Positions 7,967 to 17,246 of a stretch of DNA of 64,000 nt are shown here, one piece after another. The stretch's first letter is position 1; every line of letters begins with the position of its first letter. The notes under the pieces were generated by a model. It was not told the DNA's origin, did not search any database, and worked only from the letters and a program-made list of their open reading frames with translations. Position numbers and translations under genes: made by a program. The DNA comes from an uncultured Psychrobacter sp. (GTDB lineage Bacteria > Pseudomonadota > Gammaproteobacteria > Pseudomonadales > Moraxellaceae), in NCBI RefSeq assembly GCF_947488565.1, contig NZ_CANKZC010000003.1, forward strand, positions 450,701 to 514,700, in the 5' to 3' direction.

Positions 7967-10900
7967 GTGTTAAAAAACAGTCAGATGATGAATTGTTCGG
8001 CTATAAACGTCGTGAGCAGAGACGTAAAGAGCAAAAAAAAGATATTTTAGTAGAAGCTGAATTTATATGTCAAAAGTTTTGGGAGAGCTTTCTTAAAAAT
8101 ATTGAATCAGAACATTCTACGGTTAATGAGACATCTATTTACCAACTCTATGAAGATATTTACAAAGAGTTTGAAGAAAGCCAATATATTTCTGCGGGTC
8201 TAATGCCAATAGCATTAACCAAGCGTCTTTTCTTTTTTAATAATATTAACCGTGAGCGTAAACGTAAGGGGCTAGAGCCACTGCCAGCTCCAACGGTTGC
8301 TTATCAGCCTCAACGCCCAAAAAACACAGCTGTAAGGGATGCTTTTTTTTATCTGCCTAAACTGCAAAGTATAATGAAGGAAGCTGTGCAAACATGGCAA
8401 ACAAAGAACAGTTTTACCCTTATTGATGGACTAGCTTGGTTAATGTTTTCATTGTTGATGCATGGACGCATACATTCTGTTGATGTATTAAATGCTGTTT
8501 ATGTGCATATCACCACTAAAAAGAAGTTACATATATTGGCTGATAACATGGTCTATATTCCATTAGATATCGTGTCTAAAACTTATGGTAATCAGATAGT
8601 CGATATTGACGGTTCTGATGAAAAAATTATTTCTTATTCAAAGTGGGTATTCATAGACGATATCAGTCGCTTGTGGTTAGTTAAAGTTAATCAGCTATTA
8701 GAAGACAAGACATCGAAGTTACCAAGCTTTCATAGCTGTATCAGGCAGTTGGGTAAGCTGACCGAAGAAAAGTTTAAACTGGATACCTTAGAGAAAACAG
8801 ATTTTTTTAGATATTTGAATATTTACTGGCAGACATTGTCGAATGTACACATAGATCAGCAGCTAGTTGAATTGCTTGTCCACCATGATACCCATACCGC
8901 GATTAGTTCAAACGACTTGCAAGCTTACTTAGGGGCTCCTCAGCAATCAGATAGCACTACTATCAATAATGAGTACATCACGTTTGATAGGCTTAATAAG
9001 CCTACTCAAACTTTGCAGGATGAAGTTGCCGATATAGAGGATAGTGTAAGTAAAGATAAGGCTCATAAAAACGTATTAAAAGATATTCGCCGCGCCCTTA
9101 TGGGCAGTAGGAAAAAAGTTAAAGAGCAGCTCGAGGCGTTGATTAAAATTCACGAAGGTTATAATGAGCAAAGTTTAATTCTCTGGATGCTTGATTTAAA
9201 TGCTATTAATAAAGCTACCTCTACTTTATTAAGATATTTGACAGAAGTGGGTGAAGCATTTTTATATGGTACTCGTGATGAAGATATTACAGATTATCAA
9301 GTGTATCAATATGAGTTTTTATACGATAGTATCATCGCCAAGAAAAATACTCTCAATATAGGTTATACCCAGACGGTATTGAACTCACTACATCAAAGCT
9401 TAAAAAAACATTTTGGTGCACCGCATGTGCATCTTCAGCGTGAAAATGATCCGAAAATAGTTTCTAGCAGTTTAATATCAGCTGACTTATATAAACATAT
9501 TCTACGAAGTGTCAGTAATCAGATCGCATTATCTTCATACAATAAAAGCATGATGAAAGTGATCTTTACTTTGCTCTATCGCACTGGCTTAAGAATCAAT
9601 GAGCTGTTAGGTATTCGGTTAACAGATAGTGAATATGACCCATATACTTATAATGAGATCAATCTTATTATTCGTTCAAATAGCTATAGAGCCCTAAAAT
9701 CAGATGATGGCACTCGCAGAATTACTTTATCAGTATTGTTAAAACCAGATGAGTTCAAAGGGTTTCAGTCTTATTTTATAGAACGAAATCGTCATAAAAA
9801 AGAAGGCAAATACTTATTCGCACTTGAAGGACTGTCGACTCCATTAGATCGAGGTAGTGTAGATAGAGTGTTTAAAGAGGTTATTGGCCCTCAATACCAG
9901 CATTTAGTATTGCATAGCTTTCGCCATAATGCTTTATCTAATATGGCAGTAATACTTAGATGTCGTCAAGAAGTTTTGGACATTTTTACTGATTATAACG
10001 AGGAAGAAGCGCAGTGTATTAAAGAGGACTTATTAGGAAAAGTGCGTATTAATTCTGGTCATCATTGGGATGCCTTAATGGAATTTGCAGGGCATGCCGA
10101 CCTAGATACTACTTTTAGCTCTTATATACATACGGTAGATATAATCGCAGCACATCTATTGGATCAGGCATATATGGAGCTACCTGTTGATGTGGTTACG
10201 AAACTTACGAATAAAGCACGACGAAGTTTTAATCAACATAATCCACAAGCTTTAGATTTCGAAAAGAATAGCGTGGATTTGACAAAAATCCGTAAGTTTA
10301 TCAATCGTGAGTTGAATATCAAAAAAATTGATAATAGTAAGCAGCATTCTTTTACATCAAATAAAGAAGAGGATTATATTAATACTTCCGTTATTTTTGG
10401 GAAGTATGCACGCTGGCAGATTGAAGAGTTTTTGAGTGAGATTGAGGCAGGTAAGACAGTTTCTGAAGCCGCCCAACATCATTTTATCTATGAAGATGCA
10501 GTTGCGTTATACAATCGAGCGCTGCTTCTAGCAGCTGATAAGAATAGCAAGGCTCATTATAAATTAATATCTAAGTACAAACAGCCAAAGTCAGGGCATT
10601 TATTGGTAGCACCAACACTACCAACCATCGCTAAAGAGCAGCAACTCGTGCAGGAATGTTTTATTAAATTAGAAAATCTATATCTCAAACAGCCGATGAA
10701 AGAGCATGTTCAACGTATGCTTTCAATATTCTATAAAAAATCTAACTCATCACATAGCGACCTTCGTTTTACATTCAAGGAAAAAAAGATATTTTATGAC
10801 TATTTAAATATTGTCATAAAAATACTACCTGCTAGATACTGGCGTATAAATATTAGTTCCTATCAAATGAAGCGAACAACAAAGCCTAAGAAAGGGGAGT

Positions 10901-11157
10901 TAAAATATCAGAAAATAATGAATGAAGAAAAACAGCTAGAAATAACGAAAGAGTTCAAAGCTGACTATCGTCAATTATCAAAAAATCTCACTAATGACGA
11001 TTATTATAGTGGTTATTCATTGTCAGTAATTAACCCTAAAGAGAATGAGATAGTGAACTCTACTAATAATAAAGCTAGCCGTGCATCGTCATCACTGATG
11101 AAGTATGTGATGCATTTACTGCTGATTGTGGACATAAATTTTGAATTAGTTAGTTAA
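7963..11157 (+). CDS. Giant tyrosine recombinase/integrase (1064 aa), third gene of the trio
   Basis: Catalytic residues of a tyrosine recombinase are visible between residues 540 and 725: TGLRINELLGIR (first Arg box), LHSFRH (His-x-x-Arg box) near 650, and GHADLDTTFSSYIHT with the final His and the nucleophilic Tyr near 710-721. Typical integrases are 300-450 residues, so this one has about 500 extra residues before and 340 after the catalytic core; both extensions are unassigned. The start codon overlaps the previous stop (ATGA). Together with its two partners and the tRNA-Gly scar it is the likely mobility module of the island. Confidence 0.8.
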   Translation: MSVKKQSDDELFGYKRREQRRKEQKKDILVEAEFICQKFWESFLKNIESEHSTVNETSIYQLYEDIYKEFEESQYISAGLMPIALTKRLFFFNNINRERKRKGLEPLPAPTVAYQPQRPKNTAVRDAFFYLPKLQSIMKEAVQTWQTKNSFTLIDGLAWLMFSLLMHGRIHSVDVLNAVYVHITTKKKLHILADNMVYIPLDIVSKTYGNQIVDIDGSDEKIISYSKWVFIDDISRLWLVKVNQLLEDKTSKLPSFHSCIRQLGKLTEEKFKLDTLEKTDFFRYLNIYWQTLSNVHIDQQLVELLVHHDTHTAISSNDLQAYLGAPQQSDSTTINNEYITFDRLNKPTQTLQDEVADIEDSVSKDKAHKNVLKDIRRALMGSRKKVKEQLEALIKIHEGYNEQSLILWMLDLNAINKATSTLLRYLTEVGEAFLYGTRDEDITDYQVYQYEFLYDSIIAKKNTLNIGYTQTVLNSLHQSLKKHFGAPHVHLQRENDPKIVSSSLISADLYKHILRSVSNQIALSSYNKSMMKVIFTLLYRTGLRINELLGIRLTDSEYDPYTYNEINLIIRSNSYRALKSDDGTRRITLSVLLKPDEFKGFQSYFIERNRHKKEGKYLFALEGLSTPLDRGSVDRVFKEVIGPQYQHLVLHSFRHNALSNMAVILRCRQEVLDIFTDYNEEEAQCIKEDLLGKVRINSGHHWDALMEFAGHADLDTTFSSYIHTVDIIAAHLLDQAYMELPVDVVTKLTNKARRSFNQHNPQALDFEKNSVDLTKIRKFINRELNIKKIDNSKQHSFTSNKEEDYINTSVIFGKYARWQIEEFLSEIEAGKTVSEAAQHHFIYEDAVALYNRALLLAADKNSKAHYKLISKYKQPKSGHLLVAPTLPTIAKEQQLVQECFIKLENLYLKQPMKEHVQRMLSIFYKKSNSSHSDLRFTFKEKKIFYDYLNIVIKILPARYWRINISSYQMKRTTKPKKGELKYQKIMNEEKQLEITKEFKADYRQLSKNLTNDDYYSGYSLSVINPKENEIVNSTNNKASRASSSLMKYVMHLLLIVDINFELVS

Positions 11158-11198
11158 AAAGACTAGAAAGCCCTTTAAGTTAATACCTACTGAAATGT

Positions 11199-11240
11199 AC
11201 CGTTCAAATTGCTTTAAAAGGGGCTGGGTTGACCATCTGA
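11199..11240 (+). pseudogene. Possible 3' remnant of hicA
   Basis: Thirteen codons reading TVQIALKGAGLTI before a stop resemble the C-terminal end of HicA toxins (consensus near G-T-hydrophobic...-LK-Q-AGL). It stands 46 bases before the hicB start, the usual hicA-hicB order and spacing. The match is too short to be certain. Confidence 0.3.
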
Positions 11241-11286
11241 ACTATTTGTTTTTTATACATAAACTTGAAATTATTAGGAGTTGAGG

Positions 11287-11556
11287 ATGAAGTATCCCAT
11301 AGCAATTCAACAAGGTGATGACAATACTGCGTATGGCATCATTATCCCAGATATAGCAGGCTGCTATTCAGCTAGTGATGAATATGAAAATATTTTGAAA
11401 AATGCTAAAGAAGCTATTGTGCTTCATATAAGTGGCATGATGAAAGATGGCGAACCAATTCCTATGCCTACTGATAGTGATAATTATAAAGATGATCCAG
11501 ATTTTGAGGGAGTGTCTTGGGCAACGGTCGATGTTCAAATAGATGAACTTTATTGA
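11287..11556 (+). CDS. hicB: HicB-family antitoxin, apparently without HicA
   Basis: An 89-residue protein with the HicB partial RNase-H-like fold pattern: YGIIIPDIAGCYSASD, then NAKEAIVLHISGMMKDGEPIPMPT. The ATG at 11287 is preferred over the in-frame TTG at 11281 because TAGGAG/TTGAGG sits just upstream. HicB normally neutralises the mRNA interferase HicA, but no intact hicA is found on either side; only a possible 3' remnant lies upstream. It lacks the extra C-terminal DNA-binding domain of longer HicBs. It is likely a leftover antitoxin or an orphan protecting against related toxins. Confidence 0.75.
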   Translation: MKYPIAIQQGDDNTAYGIIIPDIAGCYSASDEYENILKNAKEAIVLHISGMMKDGEPIPMPTDSDNYKDDPDFEGVSWATVDVQIDELY

Positions 11557-11710
11557 TGAAGTTGAATAATAACCAATGAGTGCAATGGATGAGAATTAAG
11601 CGATTCAATATTTCCATTACAGCTCAATTAACCAAAATTGTGTAGGCTTTAAAGTTAGAATTGTTAGAAAATTAAAAAGCGAATTCGTTGTATCCATCAA
11701 TGGGGCTAAA

Positions 11711-11748
11711 AAAAGCCGTCTGCCAGGTAACACTGGTAGACGGCTTTT
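11711..11748. terminator. Strong terminator hairpin after hicB
   Basis: A 16-base stem, AAAAGCCGTCTGCCAG against CTGGTAGACGGCTTTT with one G-T style mismatch and a six-base loop. A and T runs on both flanks make it able to act on both strands. The remainder of 11557-12250 holds no gene I can support. Confidence 0.85.
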
Positions 11749-11801
11749 CTGTAAATACTGATAGAAATCTGTGCTTTTCTGTTTAGATCATTATAGCCAG
11801 T

Positions 11802-11840
11802 CTTCGAAAAATCCTATTAAAAGGATTTTTCCTTGCGAAG
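11802..11840. repeat. Inverted repeat / stem-loop
   Basis: AAAAATCCT and AGGATTTTT form a 9-base stem with a 6-base loop, enclosed by outer arms CTTCG and CGAAG. It could be a second terminator or part of an insertion-sequence end. No protein-coding signal surrounds it. Confidence 0.5.
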
Positions 11841-12250
11841 CTAAAACCTCAGTGGAATTTTTATACGCTTCTCACCTTATAAATCAGGGAGTGTTTCAAA
11901 CTGATGGGTGCGAACGAATTGGTCAAATACCAGTTTTTGCGACATTGTGGACAACGTACTATTGCTAAACAAGTCGATGTGAGTTCTAGGTTTGTACCGG
12001 TACCGCATATTCATGCTCCTATTGTTTTTTATGAAAGGGATTATCATAATTGGCAAATTCAATATTGTGTTACTAGTCTGAATCAGCTTTGCCATGTAAA
12101 TAACATAAACATCAATAACTTAGATAAAAACTGACATGAGAGCATTAAATATCGGTTGAGAAATCTAGATAAAAGTGCATAATTACATTTCTGTATGTTT
12201 CATGTAAGATTATTATAATTCTTTTATACAGTGCTAACAGAGTAAGGTTA

Positions 12251-13157
12251 ATGGAAATAAAAAAACATAAACGTCTCGCGTATCGTTTATCTGACATTAT
12301 CATCCGACTAAACGCTGGTGAGCGCTTAGATATTTTTGAGTTGGCAGATACTTATAAGGTTTCTACTCGCACATTGAAACGAGATTTTCAGAATCGTCTG
12401 ACATTTTTAGATTTCAGCGAATCAGGCCCACAATTTTATCGTCTTGCCACCAGAAATATCGGCTGTTTTAAGCTAGTTGACATCAAACGTTTTGCTAGCT
12501 TTGCCAGTATTCAAGACCTACTACCACAAATTGATCGTCAGTGCTTTCAGCAAAAACTTAATCAAAGTGTTTTAGTTAAAGGGTTTGCATATGAAGATAT
12601 TAGCAGTCGAAGTAAAGACTTTGAAGCTATCAGCGAGGCTATTGCCAATAGTCAATATATTAATTTTGACTATCAAAAAATTGGCAAACAGAATTCTGCT
12701 AATTATAGCAAGAACCATTATTTAGAGCCTTATCACTTACTCAATAAAAATGGTATTTGGTATGTAGTGGGTAGACGTAAATACCAAACACGCACTTTTT
12801 GCTTCACGCAAATCAGCAATCTAGTAATCACTAATGAGTGCTTCGAATGTGACGAACAAATTAAGGCTGACTTAATCAGCACTGACAGCTTGTTCTTTGA
12901 TAATCATATCAATGAGATCGTATTACAAGTTAATGCTGAGGTAGCTGGTTATTTATTTTGAGCGTCGTGATCTACTACCCAATCAAGAACTAATACGCAA
13001 ACTGGATAGTGGTAATTTGCTATTAGCCTGTAAAAATGTGCACCCAAGAGAAGTTATGCCTATCGTCCAGTATTGGTTACCACATATTCATATCATTAGT
13101 CCGAGTGAAGTTCAGGAGCAGATGACAAAAGTCTTAAAGAATTACTTATTTATATAA
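12251..13157 (+). pseudogene. WYL-domain transcriptional regulator interrupted by a +1 frameshift
   Basis: The N-terminal winged HTH (YRLSDIIIRLNAGERLDIFELADTYKVSTRTLKRDF) and WYL domain (YLEPYHLLNKNGIWYVVGRR) are clear in the first 236 codons, which stop at 12959-12961. The missing C-terminus continues in the next frame from 12954, starting YFERRDLLPNQELI, and runs to a stop at 13157, ending with a typical WYL-C pattern. The junction GGTTATTTATTTTGAG needs one T fewer, so a one-base insertion in a T-rich stretch is the simplest cause. It may be an inactivating mutation or slippage. It stands just upstream of and co-oriented with the double-GTPase operon, whose transcription it probably controlled. 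Confidence 0.8.
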
Positions 13158-13258
13158 TTAAATACATATAATTAAAATTTTTATTGTTTATAGACTAAAA
13201 CGTATATTTATTCAATGAGTAAGAACAATTTTTTGAATTGTAAAATGGAGCGTAAAAA

Positions 13259-15355
13259 ATGAATGCTGAATATTTAAATTTATTAGAAAGTAACTTGAGA
13301 CAGGTTATGAACATTGCTTGTGATCTTGATAGTTGTAGCAAAGACACTCTGAGTAAAATTGTTGAAACTTATCGAAAAATTCGTCTGAGTCGATTGTTAG
13401 CTAATGAATACTTCGTAGCCATTGGAGGTACACAAGGAGCAGGAAAAACCACTTTGCTAAGCACCATCTACAATGCTGAGGATTGGCTTACTTCTAATAG
13501 TGGACGAGGGGAGCAAGTTCCTGTATTTGTTTATGAGAAGCAAGGCATTACAGAAATAACGGCTAGTAAGATTGTTTTTAACACAAAAACAAAAAAAGAA
13601 TCCGAGATTGAGTGTACCAAAGAAGAGTTTAAAAAGACTATCTCTCAGTGGGAATGCGATAGTAAAGATGATGAGCGTGTCGTTTACGTAAAGTTATTTG
13701 TACCTATAGTATTTGATATCCCCTTTGGTTGGGTGTTATTACCAGGTTATGAGGTGGAAACACATAAAAACTATGCTTGGCAACAGCTTATGCGCTATGT
13801 TATGACCCATGCTCTAGGCGTTATCCTTGTGACTAGTGAAGAAAGACTAGCACATGTGCAAACCGATATTACTGATGACTTAGCAGAAAGCTTAGAATTA
13901 CGTCAACCCGTTATTGCTATTTCTCGTTCAGAAAACTATCGTGATAATGAAGAAAAGGTAAGTCAGCTCACTGAACGAGCGAGAGAAGTGTTTAAGGTTT
14001 CAGACGATAGAGTCATATTTACAGGAACAGATCTGCATAACTGGAAAGATAATTTTGAAAAAGCTGTGATACCTTTATTAGATAAAAACTCTGCTGTTGA
14101 AAATAAAAAAATTCATACTTTACTAGAGGTTATTAATAATGACCTATCAGAAGTCATAAACGATCTTGAAGGATTAGCCCTAAATGCTGAGATTAGCGAT
14201 AGCTCTCAAAACAGCTTAGTAAACAAGCTTATAGATAAGTTTGATAAATCTGCTAATAGATACAAACAAGAATTATCAAGTGAGCTTAATAGGAAAACTG
14301 CTAATTTAGTTACTATAGCGGTCAACCAAGCTAAGAAAGAATACAGTGATGAAGAAGTAGGTTTTATAAATAATACCAAAATAGGGATTAAGCGACTTAC
14401 ACTTAACGGTACAAAGGTTGAAGACAAACGTATAGAAAGAGTTAGAGGTAAGTTCACTTCTGAAAAAATTATGGGTTCGAACTTAAGGGCTATTAATGAT
14501 ACTGCTCAAAATAAGTTGAACTTGAAGTTAAGTGAGCATACATCTAACAACCTATTAGGTTACTCTGATAAAAAAATGGATAAGTATGAAGAGTCTCCTA
14601 AAGACTATCATGAATCAGTTAACGCGGGACTTAGTATATTATTAAGGAAAGAAGAGCCATCTCAAAGTAGTAGCAATAAAAATCAAAAAGAAATTATTGA
14701 AAAAGCCTTAGAAGTATTACCTGCTGTAGCAATGGAGTACTCTCGCATTGTTCAAATAGCTTATTTAGCGTCAACTGAAGATATTGATGGTTTTAAGAAC
14801 AAGCTTGAAAGTAGAAATCTCGACACAAAAGACTTACAAGCATTGATGACAAATGTGATTAGAGATACTGATACGACTGCTGAAGGTGTCAAAACAGTTA
14901 TGGGTATCGTTGGGTCATTAACAGGTTTAGACATGGTGGATGGTAAACTTGATGGAAAAATTAACTTTTCAGATAGCTCATCAAATAGTACTGATGGTTT
15001 ACAAACTGCTGCTTTGTTAGCTACTAGAGTAGCTGGTTTAGCAGTGGCAGTTGGTGCTGTAGCATTTACTGCATATCAAGTGTCTAACTCCGTTAATCTA
15101 ACAGATAAATCTAATAAGAACTTTATTGAATTATATGCACAAGATTTAGGACGTAAAAACAACGCTATGGTGATTAGTGAATATGATGAGCACATGCAAA
15201 AGATATCTCAATACCTACGTTCAAATTTAGAGCAAATGTATGGTATAGGTTCAACAGACACTCAACATCATCTAATGGTTGCACTTAAATATTTAAAAAA
15301 TGCTCATAAAGACGTCCGGAGAGTGTTGAATAATGAACAAATTAACTTGGTCTGA
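13259..15355 (+). CDS. Dynamin-like large GTPase A
   Basis: A 698-residue protein. The P-loop is GGTQGAGKTTL near residues 55-65. The switch-II/G3 position reads LLPGYE near 160, with no catalytic Asp before PG. The G4 position, near 220, is ISRSEN rather than T/NKxD, so nucleotide specificity may be altered. A hydrophobic helix pair follows near residues 575-605 (ALLATRVAGLAVAVGAVAFTAY), giving a membrane-insertion element like the paddle of bacterial dynamin-like proteins. Long helical regions lie between. The ATG at 13259 follows AATGGAGCG. It overlaps the next GTPase gene by 23 bases. Bacterial dynamin-like proteins often act as obligate pairs on membranes and some protect against phage. 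Confidence 0.75.
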   Translation: MNAEYLNLLESNLRQVMNIACDLDSCSKDTLSKIVETYRKIRLSRLLANEYFVAIGGTQGAGKTTLLSTIYNAEDWLTSNSGRGEQVPVFVYEKQGITEITASKIVFNTKTKKESEIECTKEEFKKTISQWECDSKDDERVVYVKLFVPIVFDIPFGWVLLPGYEVETHKNYAWQQLMRYVMTHALGVILVTSEERLAHVQTDITDDLAESLELRQPVIAISRSENYRDNEEKVSQLTERAREVFKVSDDRVIFTGTDLHNWKDNFEKAVIPLLDKNSAVENKKIHTLLEVINNDLSEVINDLEGLALNAEISDSSQNSLVNKLIDKFDKSANRYKQELSSELNRKTANLVTIAVNQAKKEYSDEEVGFINNTKIGIKRLTLNGTKVEDKRIERVRGKFTSEKIMGSNLRAINDTAQNKLNLKLSEHTSNNLLGYSDKKMDKYEESPKDYHESVNAGLSILLRKEEPSQSSSNKNQKEIIEKALEVLPAVAMEYSRIVQIAYLASTEDIDGFKNKLESRNLDTKDLQALMTNVIRDTDTTAEGVKTVMGIVGSLTGLDMVDGKLDGKINFSDSSSNSTDGLQTAALLATRVAGLAVAVGAVAFTAYQVSNSVNLTDKSNKNFIELYAQDLGRKNNAMVISEYDEHMQKISQYLRSNLEQMYGIGSTDTQHHLMVALKYLKNAHKDVRRVLNNEQINLV

Positions 15356-17246
15356 AGTTTATCAACATAGATTTGAGTGGGCTAAATCAGCTCACTCAAA
15401 GTTTATGCTCAATTTTGATAACGACCTATATTCAACACAGGAAATTAAAGATCAGATATTTGTAGCCGTTTATGGTCCTTCACAAGTGGGCAAAACATCC
15501 TTAATTCTTGAGCTAATAGGTGTACTTCCAGAACACCATGGTAAGGTTCAAAATGTTCTTAGAGCGAACAGAGACTATGGAAAGTCTGCTACAGCGACAG
15601 TAGTTCGATATCGAACGTCTATTAACAACTATTGGTATATAAATGAAGTTAACAGTAGTAGTAAAAATAGAAAAAAATTAAATAATGATGAAGCAAAGAA
15701 AGAGCTAGCAGAAATTCGTTCCAAAATGGAAGATATGGGAGGTCGGTATAAAATAGAAGAAATTGATATTAGTATTCCTGAAGTATATATAAGTAATAGT
15801 AGAATTAAAAATAAAGATATTGTCATTCGAGATTTACCTGGCGTTAAAGCAGAAAATGATAACGAGCGTGAGTTCGTCTCTAAAGTAATCAAGGATAAAA
15901 TCGAAAAATCTGATTTAGTACTATTAGTCACTACTATTGATAATATGGGTTTAGTAGTACAACCTGAAAACTTAGAAATAGATAATTTACAAAAATGGAA
16001 GGTCAACCCTCAAAGATTTAAGATTATTTTTACTAGATTTTATTCAGATGATTCAAGTCTAAAACTCTGTACTCAACTTTATGATAGCAGAGGGTCTATA
16101 GATATAGACGATGTTCGTACTCATATCCAAAAGCAAATACATACTTTGGATAGTGATTTTCGATCGGATGTAAAAAGTCAGCTTTACGCATTAGAAGTAG
16201 GAGATAGTTGGTACAAGCTTCTAACAGATAATAAAGAAGAGCAACAACCTCTAATAGACACTAGAAAAGTCTTTTTCGATGAGCTAAAGGAGGTTATTTA
16301 CTCTGCTAGTAATCCTATCATTAGACTTTGTCATGGATATCAAATTGGTGAAATTTCTAAAAATTTTAAGCTAGAGAAAAATCAAGAAGTTAATATCACT
16401 TTAGCTAATTTAGAAAAAGAGATTTCAAACATAAATGAAGAAATAAGAGAAAATAATAATATTATCGATAACTACCGAAAATCTATTAACGAAGAGATTG
16501 AGACTACTAATAGCCAAATAAAAGAAATACAAAACTTATATCACAAATGTAATAACGTGTTTTCAGAAGCAAGCATCGAAGAGTTATATGAAACAGTAAA
16601 AGAATCTGAACAAAAAAATACTACTGTATTAGCAGGATATTTACTGCAAAATATTGAAAAATTTAAAATTAAATGGGACGAAATAAAGCGAGAATGTATA
16701 GGTAGTATTGATATTAGTCAGTTTCCATATTTGAATGATATTGATGATGTGAATTCTCACTTAAAGAACTATAATTTTAAAACATATTTTTTTAATGATA
16801 AATTCAATAATGATTTAAATAAAATAAAAGCGATTCTAGGTAATCAATTGTTAACTATTAGAGATTCATTAAAAGAACATTTTTCAGGGTATCTTGATAA
16901 AATTAAAATAGAAATAAACTTAAGGGTTAGTAAATATAGAAATTTTATTGCAAAGTTGGAAAAAAGAAAAATTTATTTAGTAAAAACAAAATATATTTTA
17001 ATACAAGATAAATCAAGTCTAGAAGATAAGCTCAAAATTTTTAATTATAGTCGTGATTTGGAAATAGAACATAGCGAAAAATTCTCAGTATTCGTTAATA
17101 ACGAATTTAAAGTAGCACTTAAAAAATTATCAGGTTATGCCAAAAAAGAAACAGATAATATAACAATGCTATATTGGATAATGCTAATCAGACAATTGAA
17201 TATTGACTTTAAAGTAGTAGAGGGAAAAAATGAGAGAAAGAAATGA
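15333..17246 (+). CDS. Dynamin-like GTPase B
   Basis: A 637-residue partner GTPase. The P-loop GPSQVGKTSL is near residues 48-57 and the G3 motif RDLPGVKAEN near 168 retains D-x-P-G. The G4 position reads IIFTRFYSDDS near 231, a variant of TKxD. A long acidic/lysine-rich coiled coil covers roughly residues 350-420, followed by further predicted helical bundle. No membrane segment is obvious, so it probably relies on GTPase A for membrane contact. It overlaps both neighbours, by 23 and 17 bases. Complementary tandem GTPases recall dynamin-like pairs such as LeoA/LeoBC. Base composition is noticeably AT-richer than the core genes. Confidence 0.75.
   Translation: MNKLTWSEVYQHRFEWAKSAHSKFMLNFDNDLYSTQEIKDQIFVAVYGPSQVGKTSLILELIGVLPEHHGKVQNVLRANRDYGKSATATVVRYRTSINNYWYINEVNSSSKNRKKLNNDEAKKELAEIRSKMEDMGGRYKIEEIDISIPEVYISNSRIKNKDIVIRDLPGVKAENDNEREFVSKVIKDKIEKSDLVLLVTTIDNMGLVVQPENLEIDNLQKWKVNPQRFKIIFTRFYSDDSSLKLCTQLYDSRGSIDIDDVRTHIQKQIHTLDSDFRSDVKSQLYALEVGDSWYKLLTDNKEEQQPLIDTRKVFFDELKEVIYSASNPIIRLCHGYQIGEISKNFKLEKNQEVNITLANLEKEISNINEEIRENNNIIDNYRKSINEEIETTNSQIKEIQNLYHKCNNVFSEASIEELYETVKESEQKNTTVLAGYLLQNIEKFKIKWDEIKRECIGSIDISQFPYLNDIDDVNSHLKNYNFKTYFFNDKFNNDLNKIKAILGNQLLTIRDSLKEHFSGYLDKIKIEINLRVSKYRNFIAKLEKRKIYLVKTKYILIQDKSSLEDKLKIFNYSRDLEIEHSEKFSVFVNNEFKVALKKLSGYAKKETDNITMLYWIMLIRQLNIDFKVVEGKNERKK

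Noticed and set aside
5191-11157. Tn7-like transposition genes
   Set aside because: The conserved boxes are those of tyrosine recombinases, not of TnsA/TnsB/TnsC proteins.
11771-12134. Short open frames between hicB and the WYL gene
   Set aside because: They overlap in different frames, lack ribosome sites and show no family pattern; treated as non-coding.
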